A stretch of 6,858 nt of DNA from Opitutia bacterium (GTDB lineage Bacteria; Verrucomicrobiota; Verrucomicrobiia; Opitutales; Seribacteraceae). Below, piece after piece: positions 1 through 6,356 of the stretch (its first letter is position 1; each line of letters begins with the position of its first letter). The notes beneath the pieces were generated by a model. The model searched no databases, had not been told where the DNA came from, and was given only the letters and a program-made list of their open reading frames with translations. The DNA lies in contig JABGUO010000115.1 of the NCBI GenBank assembly GCA_018646565.1, forward strand, positions 1 to 6,858. The letters run 5' to 3'. Made by a program: the position numbers and the translations under genes.

Positions 1-723
1 ACACCCGAACAAATTGAAGAGGCTATTACTCCTGCAACCAAATTATTAATTCTAAATAGCCCATCTAATCCAACTGGTTGTTTGTATGATCGATCGGAAA
101 TGGAAGCGATTCTTGATCTGGCCATTCGCAAGGACATATTGGTCATGTCTGATGAGATTTATGAGTATTTACTTTATGATGGTTCAGTTCACCATCGCCC
201 TGCATCTTTTTCTGATGAAGCCCGGGATCGTGTAATTACAGTCTCAGGATTCAGTAAGACCTTTTCCATGACCGGTTGGAGACTTGGTACTTTGGTGGCC
301 AACCCTACCATAGCCAAGGCTGTGGCCAACCTACAGAGCCAAACTTCTTCCAATGCAACTACCTTTGCTCAATACGGAGCCTTAGCGGCAGTACAAAACT
401 GGGATCAATCGATGCAGGCTGTCCATGATATGCTTGTACATTTTGACCGCCGCCGGCTTCTCTTGCTCGATGGATTGAATGCCATTCCAGGTATTGAATG
501 CTTACGATCACAGGGAGCTTTTTATTTATTCCCTAAGGTATCTTCTTTTGGTTTATCCTCGGAAGAGTTCTCAGCTCGCTTATTGGAGCAGGAAAATGTG
601 GCGGTCGTATCGGGGCACGCCTTTGGGGCCGATGGTTACATCCGCCTGAGTTATGCAACTTCTGACGAAATCATCGAGAAGGGCTTGGACAGATTAAAGT
701 CCTTTTGCCAATCTTTGGCTTGA
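1..723 (+). CDS. Class I/II PLP-dependent aminotransferase, aspartate aminotransferase-like (5' truncated)
   Basis: The reading frame is open from the first base, so the gene starts upstream; the 240 visible residues are about the C-terminal 60% of a protein that is usually near 400 residues. The fold type I aminotransferase landmarks appear in order (visible numbering): NPTG at 23-26, the PLP-ring aspartate and hydroxyl-contacting tyrosine in SDEIYEY (D51, Y54), the Schiff-base lysine in [15 protein letters not shown] (K86, with R94 as the phosphate contact), and the substrate carboxylate arginine in YIRLSYATS (R215). The [15 protein letters not shown] stretch resembles the AspB/subgroup I-beta aspartate aminotransferases. 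The expected role is cytosolic transfer of an amino group between an amino acid and a 2-oxo acid. Whether the substrate is aspartate, prephenate or another amino acid cannot be decided without the N-terminus. An internal TTG at 82 is not a start: the homologous protein continues through it. The gene converges on the AI-2E-family gene. Confidence 0.95.
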   Translation, partial: TPEQIEEAITPATKLLILNSPSNPTGCLYDRSEMEAILDLAIRKDILVMSDEIYEYLLYDGSVHHRPASFSDEARDRVITVSGFSKTFSMTGWRLGTLVANPTIAKAVANLQSQTSSNATTFAQYGALAAVQNWDQSMQAVHDMLVHFDRRRLLLLDGLNAIPGIECLRSQGAFYLFPKVSSFGLSSEEFSARLLEQENVAVVSGHAFGADGYIRLSYATSDEIIEKGLDRLKSFCQSLA

Positions 724-733
724 AGATGTACTG

Positions 734-749
734 GGCAGGATAACCTGCC
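734..749. terminator. Hairpin between convergent genes, possible bidirectional terminator
   Basis: GGCAGG, loop ATAA, CCTGCC form a perfect 6-bp GC-rich stem 10 bases after the aminotransferase stop codon, extendable by two G-U wobble pairs (733/750 and 732/751). There is no T-run on either side, so it is not a classical intrinsic terminator. Its place in the 55-base spacer between convergent genes suggests a role in 3'-end formation or RNA protection. A weaker 4-bp hairpin (CGAA, TAAA, TTCG) lies at 766-777. Confidence 0.4.
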
Positions 750-778
750 TGTGGCCAATCATTATCGAATAAATTCGG

Positions 779-1957
779 TCAAAGAGAGGTTTTTTCCCCA
801 GACTGTTCACTAAGGAAACGTACCAAGCCATAAGCTAGTACCACTGCCATTGGTCCAATTACAAATCCTTGTGGCCCGTAGGCTAATATGCCTCCGATAA
901 TTCCTAGGAATAGCATAAAACTTAACCAGGCACCCTGTGCGTGTAATCTTTTGCCCATGCCCGCTCGAGCACGGCTGATTAGGTAATTGATCAAAATACA
1001 AAGACCTGCCACTACCATGGCTGTCATGGGTTCACCACGAGTCCAAATGATCGAAGAAACGGGTAACCAAACCATAGCACTCCCGACAACTGGTACCAGA
1101 CCAACAAATGCTCCTATTAAAAAAATCGGGAGAAATACAAAGCCTCCAACAAAGTGAGCCACCATTCCCATGGAAATTCCACGAATCAATGAGGTGAGCA
1201 CAGTATCGTTGAGCAATCGAAGCGTGATCATTCGGTGAAGCTGAAACCAGGATGAAGTTTCTTCGCTGCTAAATCCCCCTGCTTTGAGAGTGTTTCTAAC
1301 AAAAGTACTTCCGTGTGCATAGAGGAAGGAAAGGGCGATTAAAGCAAGGGCAAGTTCGGCAACAAATCCCCTGGTACCCTTAAAAAGGAATTCAATAAAA
1401 GTTCCTGAGAATTCTCGGGTGTCTCCAACCAAGTTGGCTACAAATTCAAGTGCTTTGGTTTCGTCAATGGGCAGACGCGGGAAGATGGTTTGGATTTGCT
1501 GGATTTGTTCGGATACTCCGCGCAATAGGGTATTCTTTGCCGATTCTTCTCCCAAGGCCAAAGACCATACCATATCGATTAAGCCCTGCTTTTCTCCGGA
1601 TGCATCCCAAAGTAAGAGAAATAAAGGAGATAATAGAACAAGAAGAAGAGATAGGGTGGAAAGCACAGCGCAAAGCTCAGACAGTCGCTGATCTTGCATC
1701 GAGGGAAATATTCTTTTTGCCAATCGTTTGATTGGTACGAAAAAGATGGGAAAGGTCAGGGTAGAAAGAGATACCGCAAAAAGGATGAATTCAAATAACG
1801 GTTCAAAAGTTCCATAGAGGGGGACCAGGAGGATGAGTAGGGCGATTATGAGTAAGGCCCTCCTTTTCCATAGATGCCAAAAGGCATTTCTTTTGGTGCT
1901 CAGCAAGTCGGGTTCGTTTTCCTTTGAATTAATTTCATCTGCCAGATCCTCTTGCAT
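779..1957 (-). CDS. AI-2E family transporter (PerM/YdiK-like) integral membrane protein
   Basis: This 392-residue polytopic inner-membrane protein belongs to the AI-2E transporter (formerly DUF20/UPF0118) family. Hydrophobic segments lie at roughly 33-48, 53-75, 94-117, 198-214, 255-305 (probably two spans), 311-327 and 343-383 (two spans), with a soluble region at about 118-195. The best family marks are the C-terminal stretches GAFVGLVPVVGSAMVWLP (about 282-299) and the Gly-rich LGIIGGILAYGPQGFVIGP (351-369), which match the family's two most conserved blocks. Members are reported as exporters of autoinducer-2 (TqsA) or as Na+/H+ antiporters, but many have no known substrate, so transport of AI-2 should not be assumed. 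The N-terminal 22 residues are acidic and probably cytosolic. The ATG lies 8 bases after the uvrA stop codon, on the same strand, so the two genes are probably co-transcribed and this one may be translated by coupling; no strong ribosome binding site is visible. The length is slightly above the usual 340-370. Confidence 0.9.
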   Translation of the reverse strand: MQEDLADEINSKENEPDLLSTKRNAFWHLWKRRALLIIALLILLVPLYGTFEPLFEFILFAVSLSTLTFPIFFVPIKRLAKRIFPSMQDQRLSELCAVLSTLSLLLVLLSPLFLLLWDASGEKQGLIDMVWSLALGEESAKNTLLRGVSEQIQQIQTIFPRLPIDETKALEFVANLVGDTREFSGTFIEFLFKGTRGFVAELALALIALSFLYAHGSTFVRNTLKAGGFSSEETSSWFQLHRMITLRLLNDTVLTSLIRGISMGMVAHFVGGFVFLPIFLIGAFVGLVPVVGSAMVWLPVSSIIWTRGEPMTAMVVAGLCILINYLISRARAGMGKRLHAQGAWLSFMLFLGIIGGILAYGPQGFVIGPMAVVLAYGLVRFLSEQSGEKTSL

Positions 1958-1965
1958 CTTTAATC

Positions 1966-4848
1966 TTATGCGAATTGAGCGAGGTGTTTGGCAAGGAATT
2001 TCCCGGTGGGTGTCTTTTTCTTTGCAAGTAGTTCGGGGGTTCCTTCAAAAATCAATTTGCCACCTGCTTTGCCCCCGCCTGGCCCGATTTCAATTACATG
2101 GTCGGCCAGTCGAACGACGTCCAAATTGTGCTCGATTACAACAAGAGTATTTCCGCCATCTCTTAACTTAAAGAGTAAGTCGAGTAGGCGCTGAATGTCT
2201 GCCCAGTGCAGACCGGTGGTTGGTTCGTCCAGAAGATAAAGGGTCCGGCCGCTTTGTTTGCGGCTAAGCTCCAAGGAAAGTTTTAATCGTTGGGCCTCCC
2301 CACCAGACAATGTATTGGCAGCCTGCCCGAGTTTTAAATAGCCCAGTCCCACAGCGTCCAAGGTCTCCAGCTTATTAATAATATTAGGGTGTTTTGAAAA
2401 TAATTCTTTCGCTTCAGAAACCGTCAATTCAAGAACCTCGGAAACATTTCTCCCTCGGTAGCGCACTTCTAATGTTTCCCGATTATAGCGTTTACCGTGA
2501 CAACTTTCGCATTCCACATAAACATCGGCCAGGAATTGCATGTCCAGTTTGACCAACCCATCCCCCTTACATCTTTCACAACGTCCACCTGGTATATTAA
2601 AGCTAAAACGCCCAGGCCCATACCCCCGAATTTTACTCAGAGAACATTTGGAAAAGAGACTGCGCAACTGATCAAACAATTTAACATAGGTCGCTGGATT
2701 TGACCTCGGGCTCTTTCCGATAGGGGATTGGTCAATTCTAACAGCCTGATCAAAATTTTCAATTCCTTCAATCCCTCCATGTGCTCCAGGTAATTGTTTT
2801 GACCGGTGAAGTTCGTGAGCAGCGGATTTCGCCAAAACTTCATTAACCAGAGAACTCTTTCCGGAGCCAGACACCCCACAAACAACCGTTAACAGACCAA
2901 CCGGAAAGGAGGCATCAATTTTTTGCAGGTTATTTGCCCGTGCCTGCTTTACCAAAACACAAGCTTTACCAGGTTTCTTTGCTTTCCCATTCCGTTCGAT
3001 TTTTTCTTCACCACAAAGAAAGGAACCACTCCTACTTTTCTTAGATTTAATACAGGCCTTTAAATCTCCTTCAAAAATTAAATTTCCACCTTCAGTACCG
3101 GGACCAGGTCCCACTTCGATCAAATGATCGCAAGCCCTCAAGGTTTCTGCATCGTGCTCCACCACGATCACCGTATTTCCACGGTCTCTCAAGCCTAGCA
3201 ATACATTGATTAATCGATCATGGTCGGCAGGGTGCAGGCCCACACTTGGTTCGTCCAAGGCATAGATCACTCCCACCAGGCCCATGCCCAACTGGGTAGC
3301 TAGTCGGGCACGTTGGGCCTCTCCACCACTTAAACTTCGATAAGGCCGATCCAACCCTAAGTAGCCCAGGCCAACTTCATTAATAAAACCGAGGCGTTGT
3401 TCAAGACCGTACAAGGCATCTTCGACTTGTAAACAGTTCTCATCCTTTCGAGCTTTTTTTCGGATAAATTCCCAAGCTTGTGCAGTGGGCCAGGAAAAAA
3501 AATCTTCTAATGAACACCCAGCCAGAAGAACAGATCGTGAATAGGAGGAAAGTCGACTACCTTTGCAAGGTTCGCAAATTGTTCCGTATTGGTAGGTAAC
3601 TAACTTAGCTCGCAGATTGTCACTGGTGGTAGAACGCATAGTTTCTTGGAGATCTTGAAATACTCCGGGGAACGGTTGCATCTTTGCTTTTTTACCACGT
3701 CCAAATTCCAGTTTAATTTCAAATTTTTGATCCTTATCGCCATCCAGTAAAAAACTTTGCTCCTTTATTGATAATTTATTCCATGGCTTTTTTAAGTCCA
3801 AACCCATTTGTTCGGACAATGCCTTTAGCAAATTTTTTCGCAAAGTGATCATCTTGCGGGAACCCAGTCGCCAAGGCTTAATCGCACCTTTACTTAAAGA
3901 AATTGTCGGATCCGGGATAATTAAATCCTCTCTAAAGCGAAGAACTTCTCCCAGTCCTCCACAATTCGAACAGGCGCCGTCAGGATGATTCCATGAAAAA
4001 AGTTTTGGGGTAGGGGTGGGGTAGGTCGATCCACACACATTACAGGCAAATCCTTCTGAGAGTGGCACTTCTTCCATCTCTCCATCCGCTTGCTCGATTA
4101 AAGCCACAGCTCGTTCCTCTCCCTCCTCAAATGCTAGTTCAAGAGAATCTGCGAGGCGGCTTCGGGAATCCTCCTTTATGGCCAAGCGATCGATTACCAA
4201 ATCTACAGATATTTCTTTTCCTCTGGTACCTGAGGGGATTAAATCATGATCATCAAGTCGCTTAATTTTTCCATTAATACGCAATCTTTGGAAGCCTCGC
4301 CTTTCTAGCCCCTCCGCTTCTTCGCGGAGTACTGAGGCCTTGGCATACATCCACGGGGCTAACAAGATTAACCTTTTACCCATGCCTTTTTGCATGAGTT
4401 CCTCCACGCACAAATCTAGTGATCTTCGAGTTACGGGAGATCCGTCTTTTGGGCAATGGGGTGTACCTGCAGTTGCCCATAGCAAACGGGCGTAGTCTGC
4501 AATCTCGGTTGCCGTTGCTACAGTACTGCGAGGCCCTGCGGACCTCGCAGATATTTGCTCAATTGAAAGCACAGGGGATAGACCTTCAACAAAATCAACA
4601 TCCGGTCTGGCGACCTTTTCTAAAGCTTGTCTCGCTTTGGTTGATAAACTCTCAACATATTTACGGTGTCCTTCCGCAGCTAAAACATCAAAAACTAAAG
4701 ACGATTTCCCTGATCCACTTACACCCGTCACCCCCACCAATTTACCTCGTGGAAAAGATACCGTAACCTCACGCAAATTATTTTCCCTGGCACCTTTGAC
4801 GAAAATATTTTTCGCATGAAAGGGGGATGTCTTTGGGGATGGGGTCAT
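1966..4848 (-). CDS. uvrA: UvrABC excinuclease subunit A
   Basis: UvrA is the DNA-damage recognition ATPase of nucleotide excision repair; it dimerises, loads UvrB at lesions and then leaves. The 960 residues contain all class I parts. First ABC module: Walker A GVSGSGKSS at 42-50 (K48), signature LSGGE at 506-510, Walker B ALDEP with D532/E533, H-loop H565. A UvrB-binding region lies at about 130-255. Zinc module 1 uses C269, C272, C293 and C296. A CEPC pair lies at 425-428. Second ABC module: Walker A GVSGSGKSS at 658-666 (K664), zinc module 2 with C757, C760, C780 and C783, signature LSGGE at 847-851, Walker B LLDEP with D874/E875, H-loop H907. The block after Walker A1 departs from the usual sequence: SLSTKARQALEKV replaces the common SLSAYARQFL type, and EQISARSAGPRSTVAT replaces the common EQK-type block before NPRSTVGT and is one residue longer. 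A Lys/Ser/Gly-rich linker (about 600-630) joins the modules. The length is close to the usual 940. It is the first gene of a two-gene unit. Confidence 0.97.
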   Translation of the reverse strand: MTPSPKTSPFHAKNIFVKGARENNLREVTVSFPRGKLVGVTGVSGSGKSSLVFDVLAAEGHRKYVESLSTKARQALEKVARPDVDFVEGLSPVLSIEQISARSAGPRSTVATATEIADYARLLWATAGTPHCPKDGSPVTRRSLDLCVEELMQKGMGKRLILLAPWMYAKASVLREEAEGLERRGFQRLRINGKIKRLDDHDLIPSGTRGKEISVDLVIDRLAIKEDSRSRLADSLELAFEEGEERAVALIEQADGEMEEVPLSEGFACNVCGSTYPTPTPKLFSWNHPDGACSNCGGLGEVLRFREDLIIPDPTISLSKGAIKPWRLGSRKMITLRKNLLKALSEQMGLDLKKPWNKLSIKEQSFLLDGDKDQKFEIKLEFGRGKKAKMQPFPGVFQDLQETMRSTTSDNLRAKLVTYQYGTICEPCKGSRLSSYSRSVLLAGCSLEDFFSWPTAQAWEFIRKKARKDENCLQVEDALYGLEQRLGFINEVGLGYLGLDRPYRSLSGGEAQRARLATQLGMGLVGVIYALDEPSVGLHPADHDRLINVLLGLRDRGNTVIVVEHDAETLRACDHLIEVGPGPGTEGGNLIFEGDLKACIKSKKSRSGSFLCGEEKIERNGKAKKPGKACVLVKQARANNLQKIDASFPVGLLTVVCGVSGSGKSSLVNEVLAKSAAHELHRSKQLPGAHGGIEGIENFDQAVRIDQSPIGKSPRSNPATYVKLFDQLRSLFSKCSLSKIRGYGPGRFSFNIPGGRCERCKGDGLVKLDMQFLADVYVECESCHGKRYNRETLEVRYRGRNVSEVLELTVSEAKELFSKHPNIINKLETLDAVGLGYLKLGQAANTLSGGEAQRLKLSLELSRKQSGRTLYLLDEPTTGLHWADIQRLLDLLFKLRDGGNTLVVIEHNLDVVRLADHVIEIGPGGGKAGGKLIFEGTPELLAKKKTPTGKFLAKHLAQFA

Positions 4849-4863
4849 ATAGTCGTGATCCTC

Positions 4864-4892
4864 ATAATGTTGCGGGTATGCAATTTGGACAA
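4864..4892 (-). promoter_or_regulatory. Candidate sigma70-type promoter for uvrA
   Basis: Read on the minus strand, TTGTCC (4892-4887) is followed after exactly 17 bases by CATTAT (4869-4864). Each hexamer matches 4 of 6 consensus positions. The -10 ends 15 bases before the uvrA ATG, which would give a leader of only about 8 bases. A GAGGA sequence 10 bases before the ATG could serve as a ribosome binding site, but it would lie outside that short leader, so the two readings compete. A short inverted repeat (ATTTG at 4883-4887, CAAAT at 4901-4905) overlaps the -35 hexamer and could be an operator. No recognisable LexA box was found here. Confidence 0.3.
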
Positions 4893-4947
4893 GCCGGATT
4901 CAAATAAGTTGATTGCGAAAAGTAGTCTTCTGCTTAAATAAAACTGC

Positions 4948-5217
4948 ATGAGTAAACCAATATTGTATGTTAAACAAGGCTGCCCATGGTGTATCGATGC
5001 CCTCGAATATTTTTCAAAAGTCGGGTTGGAAGTCGAACTGGTTGATGTTCGGTCTGATCCTTCGCACATGTCAGAACTTGAAACCTTAAGCGGGCAAACC
5101 AAGACACCCACTCTTAAAAATGGAGATTTTATAGTTGCCGACTTTGATGTTGAGGAGTTCAAAACCGCGCTTAGGGAAAGTCCGCAAGAAGCAAGCAAGC
5201 TAGGTATCGTCCTTTAA
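4948..5217 (+). CDS. Glutaredoxin family protein
   Basis: This 89-residue single-domain thioredoxin-fold protein starts with a beta strand (PILYVKQG) leading to the redox motif CPWC at 12-15, and has the cis-proline loop TKTPTL (P54) that packs on the active site. These are the glutaredoxin signatures; the expected role is cytosolic thiol-disulfide exchange or deglutathionylation. The usual C-terminal GG and acidic pair that contact glutathione are not evident: the corresponding stretch reads VADFDVEEF (63-71). The substrate could therefore differ from that of classical Grx1. The length matches small glutaredoxins. It is transcribed divergently from uvrA and convergently with the Dabb gene, so it is probably a single-gene unit. 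No Shine-Dalgarno sequence precedes the ATG. A poor promoter candidate (TTGCGA, 16 bases, TAAATA) ends about 8 bases before the start, which would make the message nearly leaderless. Confidence 0.9.
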   Translation: MSKPILYVKQGCPWCIDALEYFSKVGLEVELVDVRSDPSHMSELETLSGQTKTPTLKNGDFIVADFDVEEFKTALRESPQEASKLGIVL

Positions 5218-5263
5218 GTAACCATTATTGGAGAGTTAATTTATCCAAGCGGGTATTGGCAGA

Positions 5264-5563
5264 CTAATCAGCGTCGTAAATCTTAACCCGATCCCACATG
5301 TGGGAACAATTTTCTATAAAAGCCAAGTGTAGAGGGTCTTCCTGGTAAACATCATGGGCGGCTAAATCCTTTAGTGCAACGGTTAGACAAAAATCGTAAG
5401 AGTCGTCAATGACCGGCCGTTTGGCGGTCGCTGAAGGGCGACCGATAAACATTTGTTCAACAGTAGAAATCTTTTCCAATGAAACAAGTTCATCTTTAAA
5501 GTAGGTCAAATCTTCGTCGGAAAGGTCTTTTTTGAGCCAAAAAATTACGGTGTGTATGAGCAT
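5264..5563 (-). CDS. Dabb family protein (stress-responsive A/B barrel domain)
   Basis: The 99-residue protein is one complete Dabb domain, a dimeric alpha+beta barrel of the ferredoxin-like type. Family marks are the opening strand with the conserved histidine (MLIHTVIFWLKK, H4), the helix and loop leading to VEQMFIGRPS (35-44), the strand YDFCLTVALKD (56-66), and the HDVYQEDPLHLAFIE block (70-84) with Y73 and H79, followed by the closing strand DRVKIYDAD. In other organisms the family includes stress-induced proteins and small cyclases such as olivetolic acid cyclase, but most bacterial members have no known reaction, so none is assigned. The ATG gives a start exactly at the domain edge. 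No Shine-Dalgarno sequence precedes it. The gene converges on the glutaredoxin gene with a 46-base spacer, in which I see no good terminator, and it diverges from the exported coiled-coil gene. Confidence 0.88.
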   Translation of the reverse strand: MLIHTVIFWLKKDLSDEDLTYFKDELVSLEKISTVEQMFIGRPSATAKRPVIDDSYDFCLTVALKDLAAHDVYQEDPLHLAFIENCSHMWDRVKIYDAD

Positions 5564-5698
5564 ATTGATTATTTCTAGAAGTTTTTATATTTCTATGTAA
5601 AATCTAAAAATTGACTACAATAAAGTCTTAAAGGGGTACCTGCTCTGAAATGAGCTTTCGATTTGCATGTTATTGCCAAATTTTCTATCAAATACCTT

Positions 5699-6136
5699 AT
5701 GCTTACTAAATACTCTACGATTTCGCTCATTGTTTTAATCATGTCTTCCATGGCTTTAGGTCTTAACGCTAAGGAAAGTAAGCAAGCGGCCACTGCGAAG
5801 ATGGAACTGGTTAAGGTAGCATCATTGAACACGATTGATTCCAACAAGGAATTTCAGCGCAATGTCCAACTTGTTCAGCAACAACGTGCATTGGCAGCCG
5901 AACTTTTAAGCAAAATGGATACAGTTCAAGATGAAGTGGTGCATAATAAACTTCAAACTGAACTAGATGGCTTGCAACAAAAGCTTAACGAAAATAACGA
6001 GTTGATGTTTAAGACTTATGGATTCTCTCTCAATCGAAACTATGTACTTACGGTTGAGAAATCTCACATCCACATGTGGGTTACCGAAGAAGAATCTAAA
6101 AAGATATCAGCAGCTAATAAAAAAGCCAAAAAGTAG
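5699..6136 (+). CDS. Small exported coiled-coil protein of unknown function
   Basis: I do not recognise this family. From the ATG at 5699 the protein has 145 residues. It begins with a textbook signal peptide: a lysine at 4, a hydrophobic core at about 8-22 (ISLIVLIMSSMALGL) and a likely signal peptidase I site after LNA (24), with mature protein from KES. No lipobox cysteine is present; the protein has no cysteine at all. Residues about 48-104 are Gln/Leu/Lys/Glu-rich and predicted by eye to be a long helix or coiled coil. A short conserved-looking strand segment follows (YGFSLNRNYVLTVEKSHIHMWV, 107-128, with two histidines), and then a lysine-rich tail. It is probably periplasmic. A TTG at 5663 would add 12 residues ahead of the signal peptide and is less likely. 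No Shine-Dalgarno sequence is visible; TTGCAT, 17 bases, TATCAA (5663-5691) is a poor promoter candidate. The two-partner secretion gene follows on the same strand after 220 bases. Confidence 0.75.
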   Translation: MLTKYSTISLIVLIMSSMALGLNAKESKQAATAKMELVKVASLNTIDSNKEFQRNVQLVQQQRALAAELLSKMDTVQDEVVHNKLQTELDGLQQKLNENNELMFKTYGFSLNRNYVLTVEKSHIHMWVTEEESKKISAANKKAKK

Positions 6137-6155
6137 TTTCCCTTTCTGTTATTTT

Positions 6156-6175
6156 CTAAATATCTCATTATTTAG
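6156..6175 (+). terminator. Weak intrinsic terminator candidate after the exported coiled-coil gene
   Basis: CTAAATA (6156-6162), loop TCTCAT and TATTTAG (6169-6175) form a perfect 7-bp but AT-rich stem, 19 bases after the stop codon. Five bases (TCCCA) separate it from a run of six T (6181-6186). The stem has a single GC pair and the T-run is offset, so termination would be inefficient. Its position suggests that it separates the coiled-coil gene from the downstream secretion gene. Confidence 0.35.
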
Positions 6176-6250
6176 TCCCATTTTTTGGAATCTTTAATTT
6201 TTGCCTACATTAAGTGGTTCATTTGGACTAGTTGTCTTTATTTAAGGAAT

Positions 6251-6296
6251 GTAACACATTCGATACAAATTAGTATTTCCTTGCTCAATGTGTTGT
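6251..6296 (+). promoter_or_regulatory. Nested inverted repeat upstream of the two-partner secretion gene
   Basis: AACACATT (6253-6260) and AATGTGTT (6287-6294) are perfect inverted copies separated by 26 bases. As RNA the stem can be extended outward by U-G and G-U pairs (6252/6295 and 6251/6296). Inside the loop a second small hairpin is possible (ATAC at 6263-6266, GTAT at 6272-6275, 6-base loop). It ends 60 bases before the ATG at 6357. It could be an operator for a dimeric regulator if it is upstream of the transcription start, or a leader RNA structure if it is transcribed. No promoter of good quality was found nearby, so neither reading is favoured. Confidence 0.3.
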
Positions 6297-6356
6297 CCTC
6301 TTCTTCTATAGCGTTTCCCTTGTTTTCTGTTCCATCCAAATCACCCTCTTGATCTC

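Noticed and set aside
4419..4766. Plus-strand open frame of 115 codons opposite the start of uvrA; similar frames opposite uvrA and the AI-2E gene at 1419-1731, 1833-2171, 1988-2194, 2497-2703 and 4062-4265.
   Set aside because: All lie antisense to strongly conserved coding sequence and show no family resemblance of their own.
4849..4947. Search for a LexA/SOS operator upstream of uvrA.
   Set aside because: No CTGT-N8-ACAG, GAAC-N4-GTTC or related symmetric box is present; only a short 5-bp inverted repeat overlaps the candidate -35.
4845..5198. Minus-strand open frame of 117 codons opposite the glutaredoxin gene and the uvrA upstream region.
   Set aside because: It is antisense to a clear glutaredoxin, has no recognisable domain and is serine/threonine-rich in the manner of shadow frames.
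5218..5263. Terminator between the convergent glutaredoxin and Dabb genes.
   Set aside because: Only a 4-bp CCAA/TTGG pairing (5245-5259) is seen, without a T-run; too weak to call.
5292..5305. Perfect 14-bp palindrome TCCCACATGTGGGA inside the Dabb gene, with a related 10-bp palindrome at 6070-6079 in the coiled-coil gene.
   Set aside because: Both copies encode His-Met-Trp in frame (CAC ATG TGG), a codon run that is nearly self-complementary. Their shared sequence is best explained by coding, not by a DNA site.
5611..5640. TTGACT at 5611-5616 as a -35 for the coiled-coil gene.
   Set aside because: No acceptable -10 hexamer follows at 16-18 bases (the sequence there is GC-rich around GGTACC).
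5663..5698. Upstream TTG start for the exported coiled-coil protein.
   Set aside because: It would place 12 extra residues before a complete signal peptide; the ATG at 5699 gives a normal signal peptide length.
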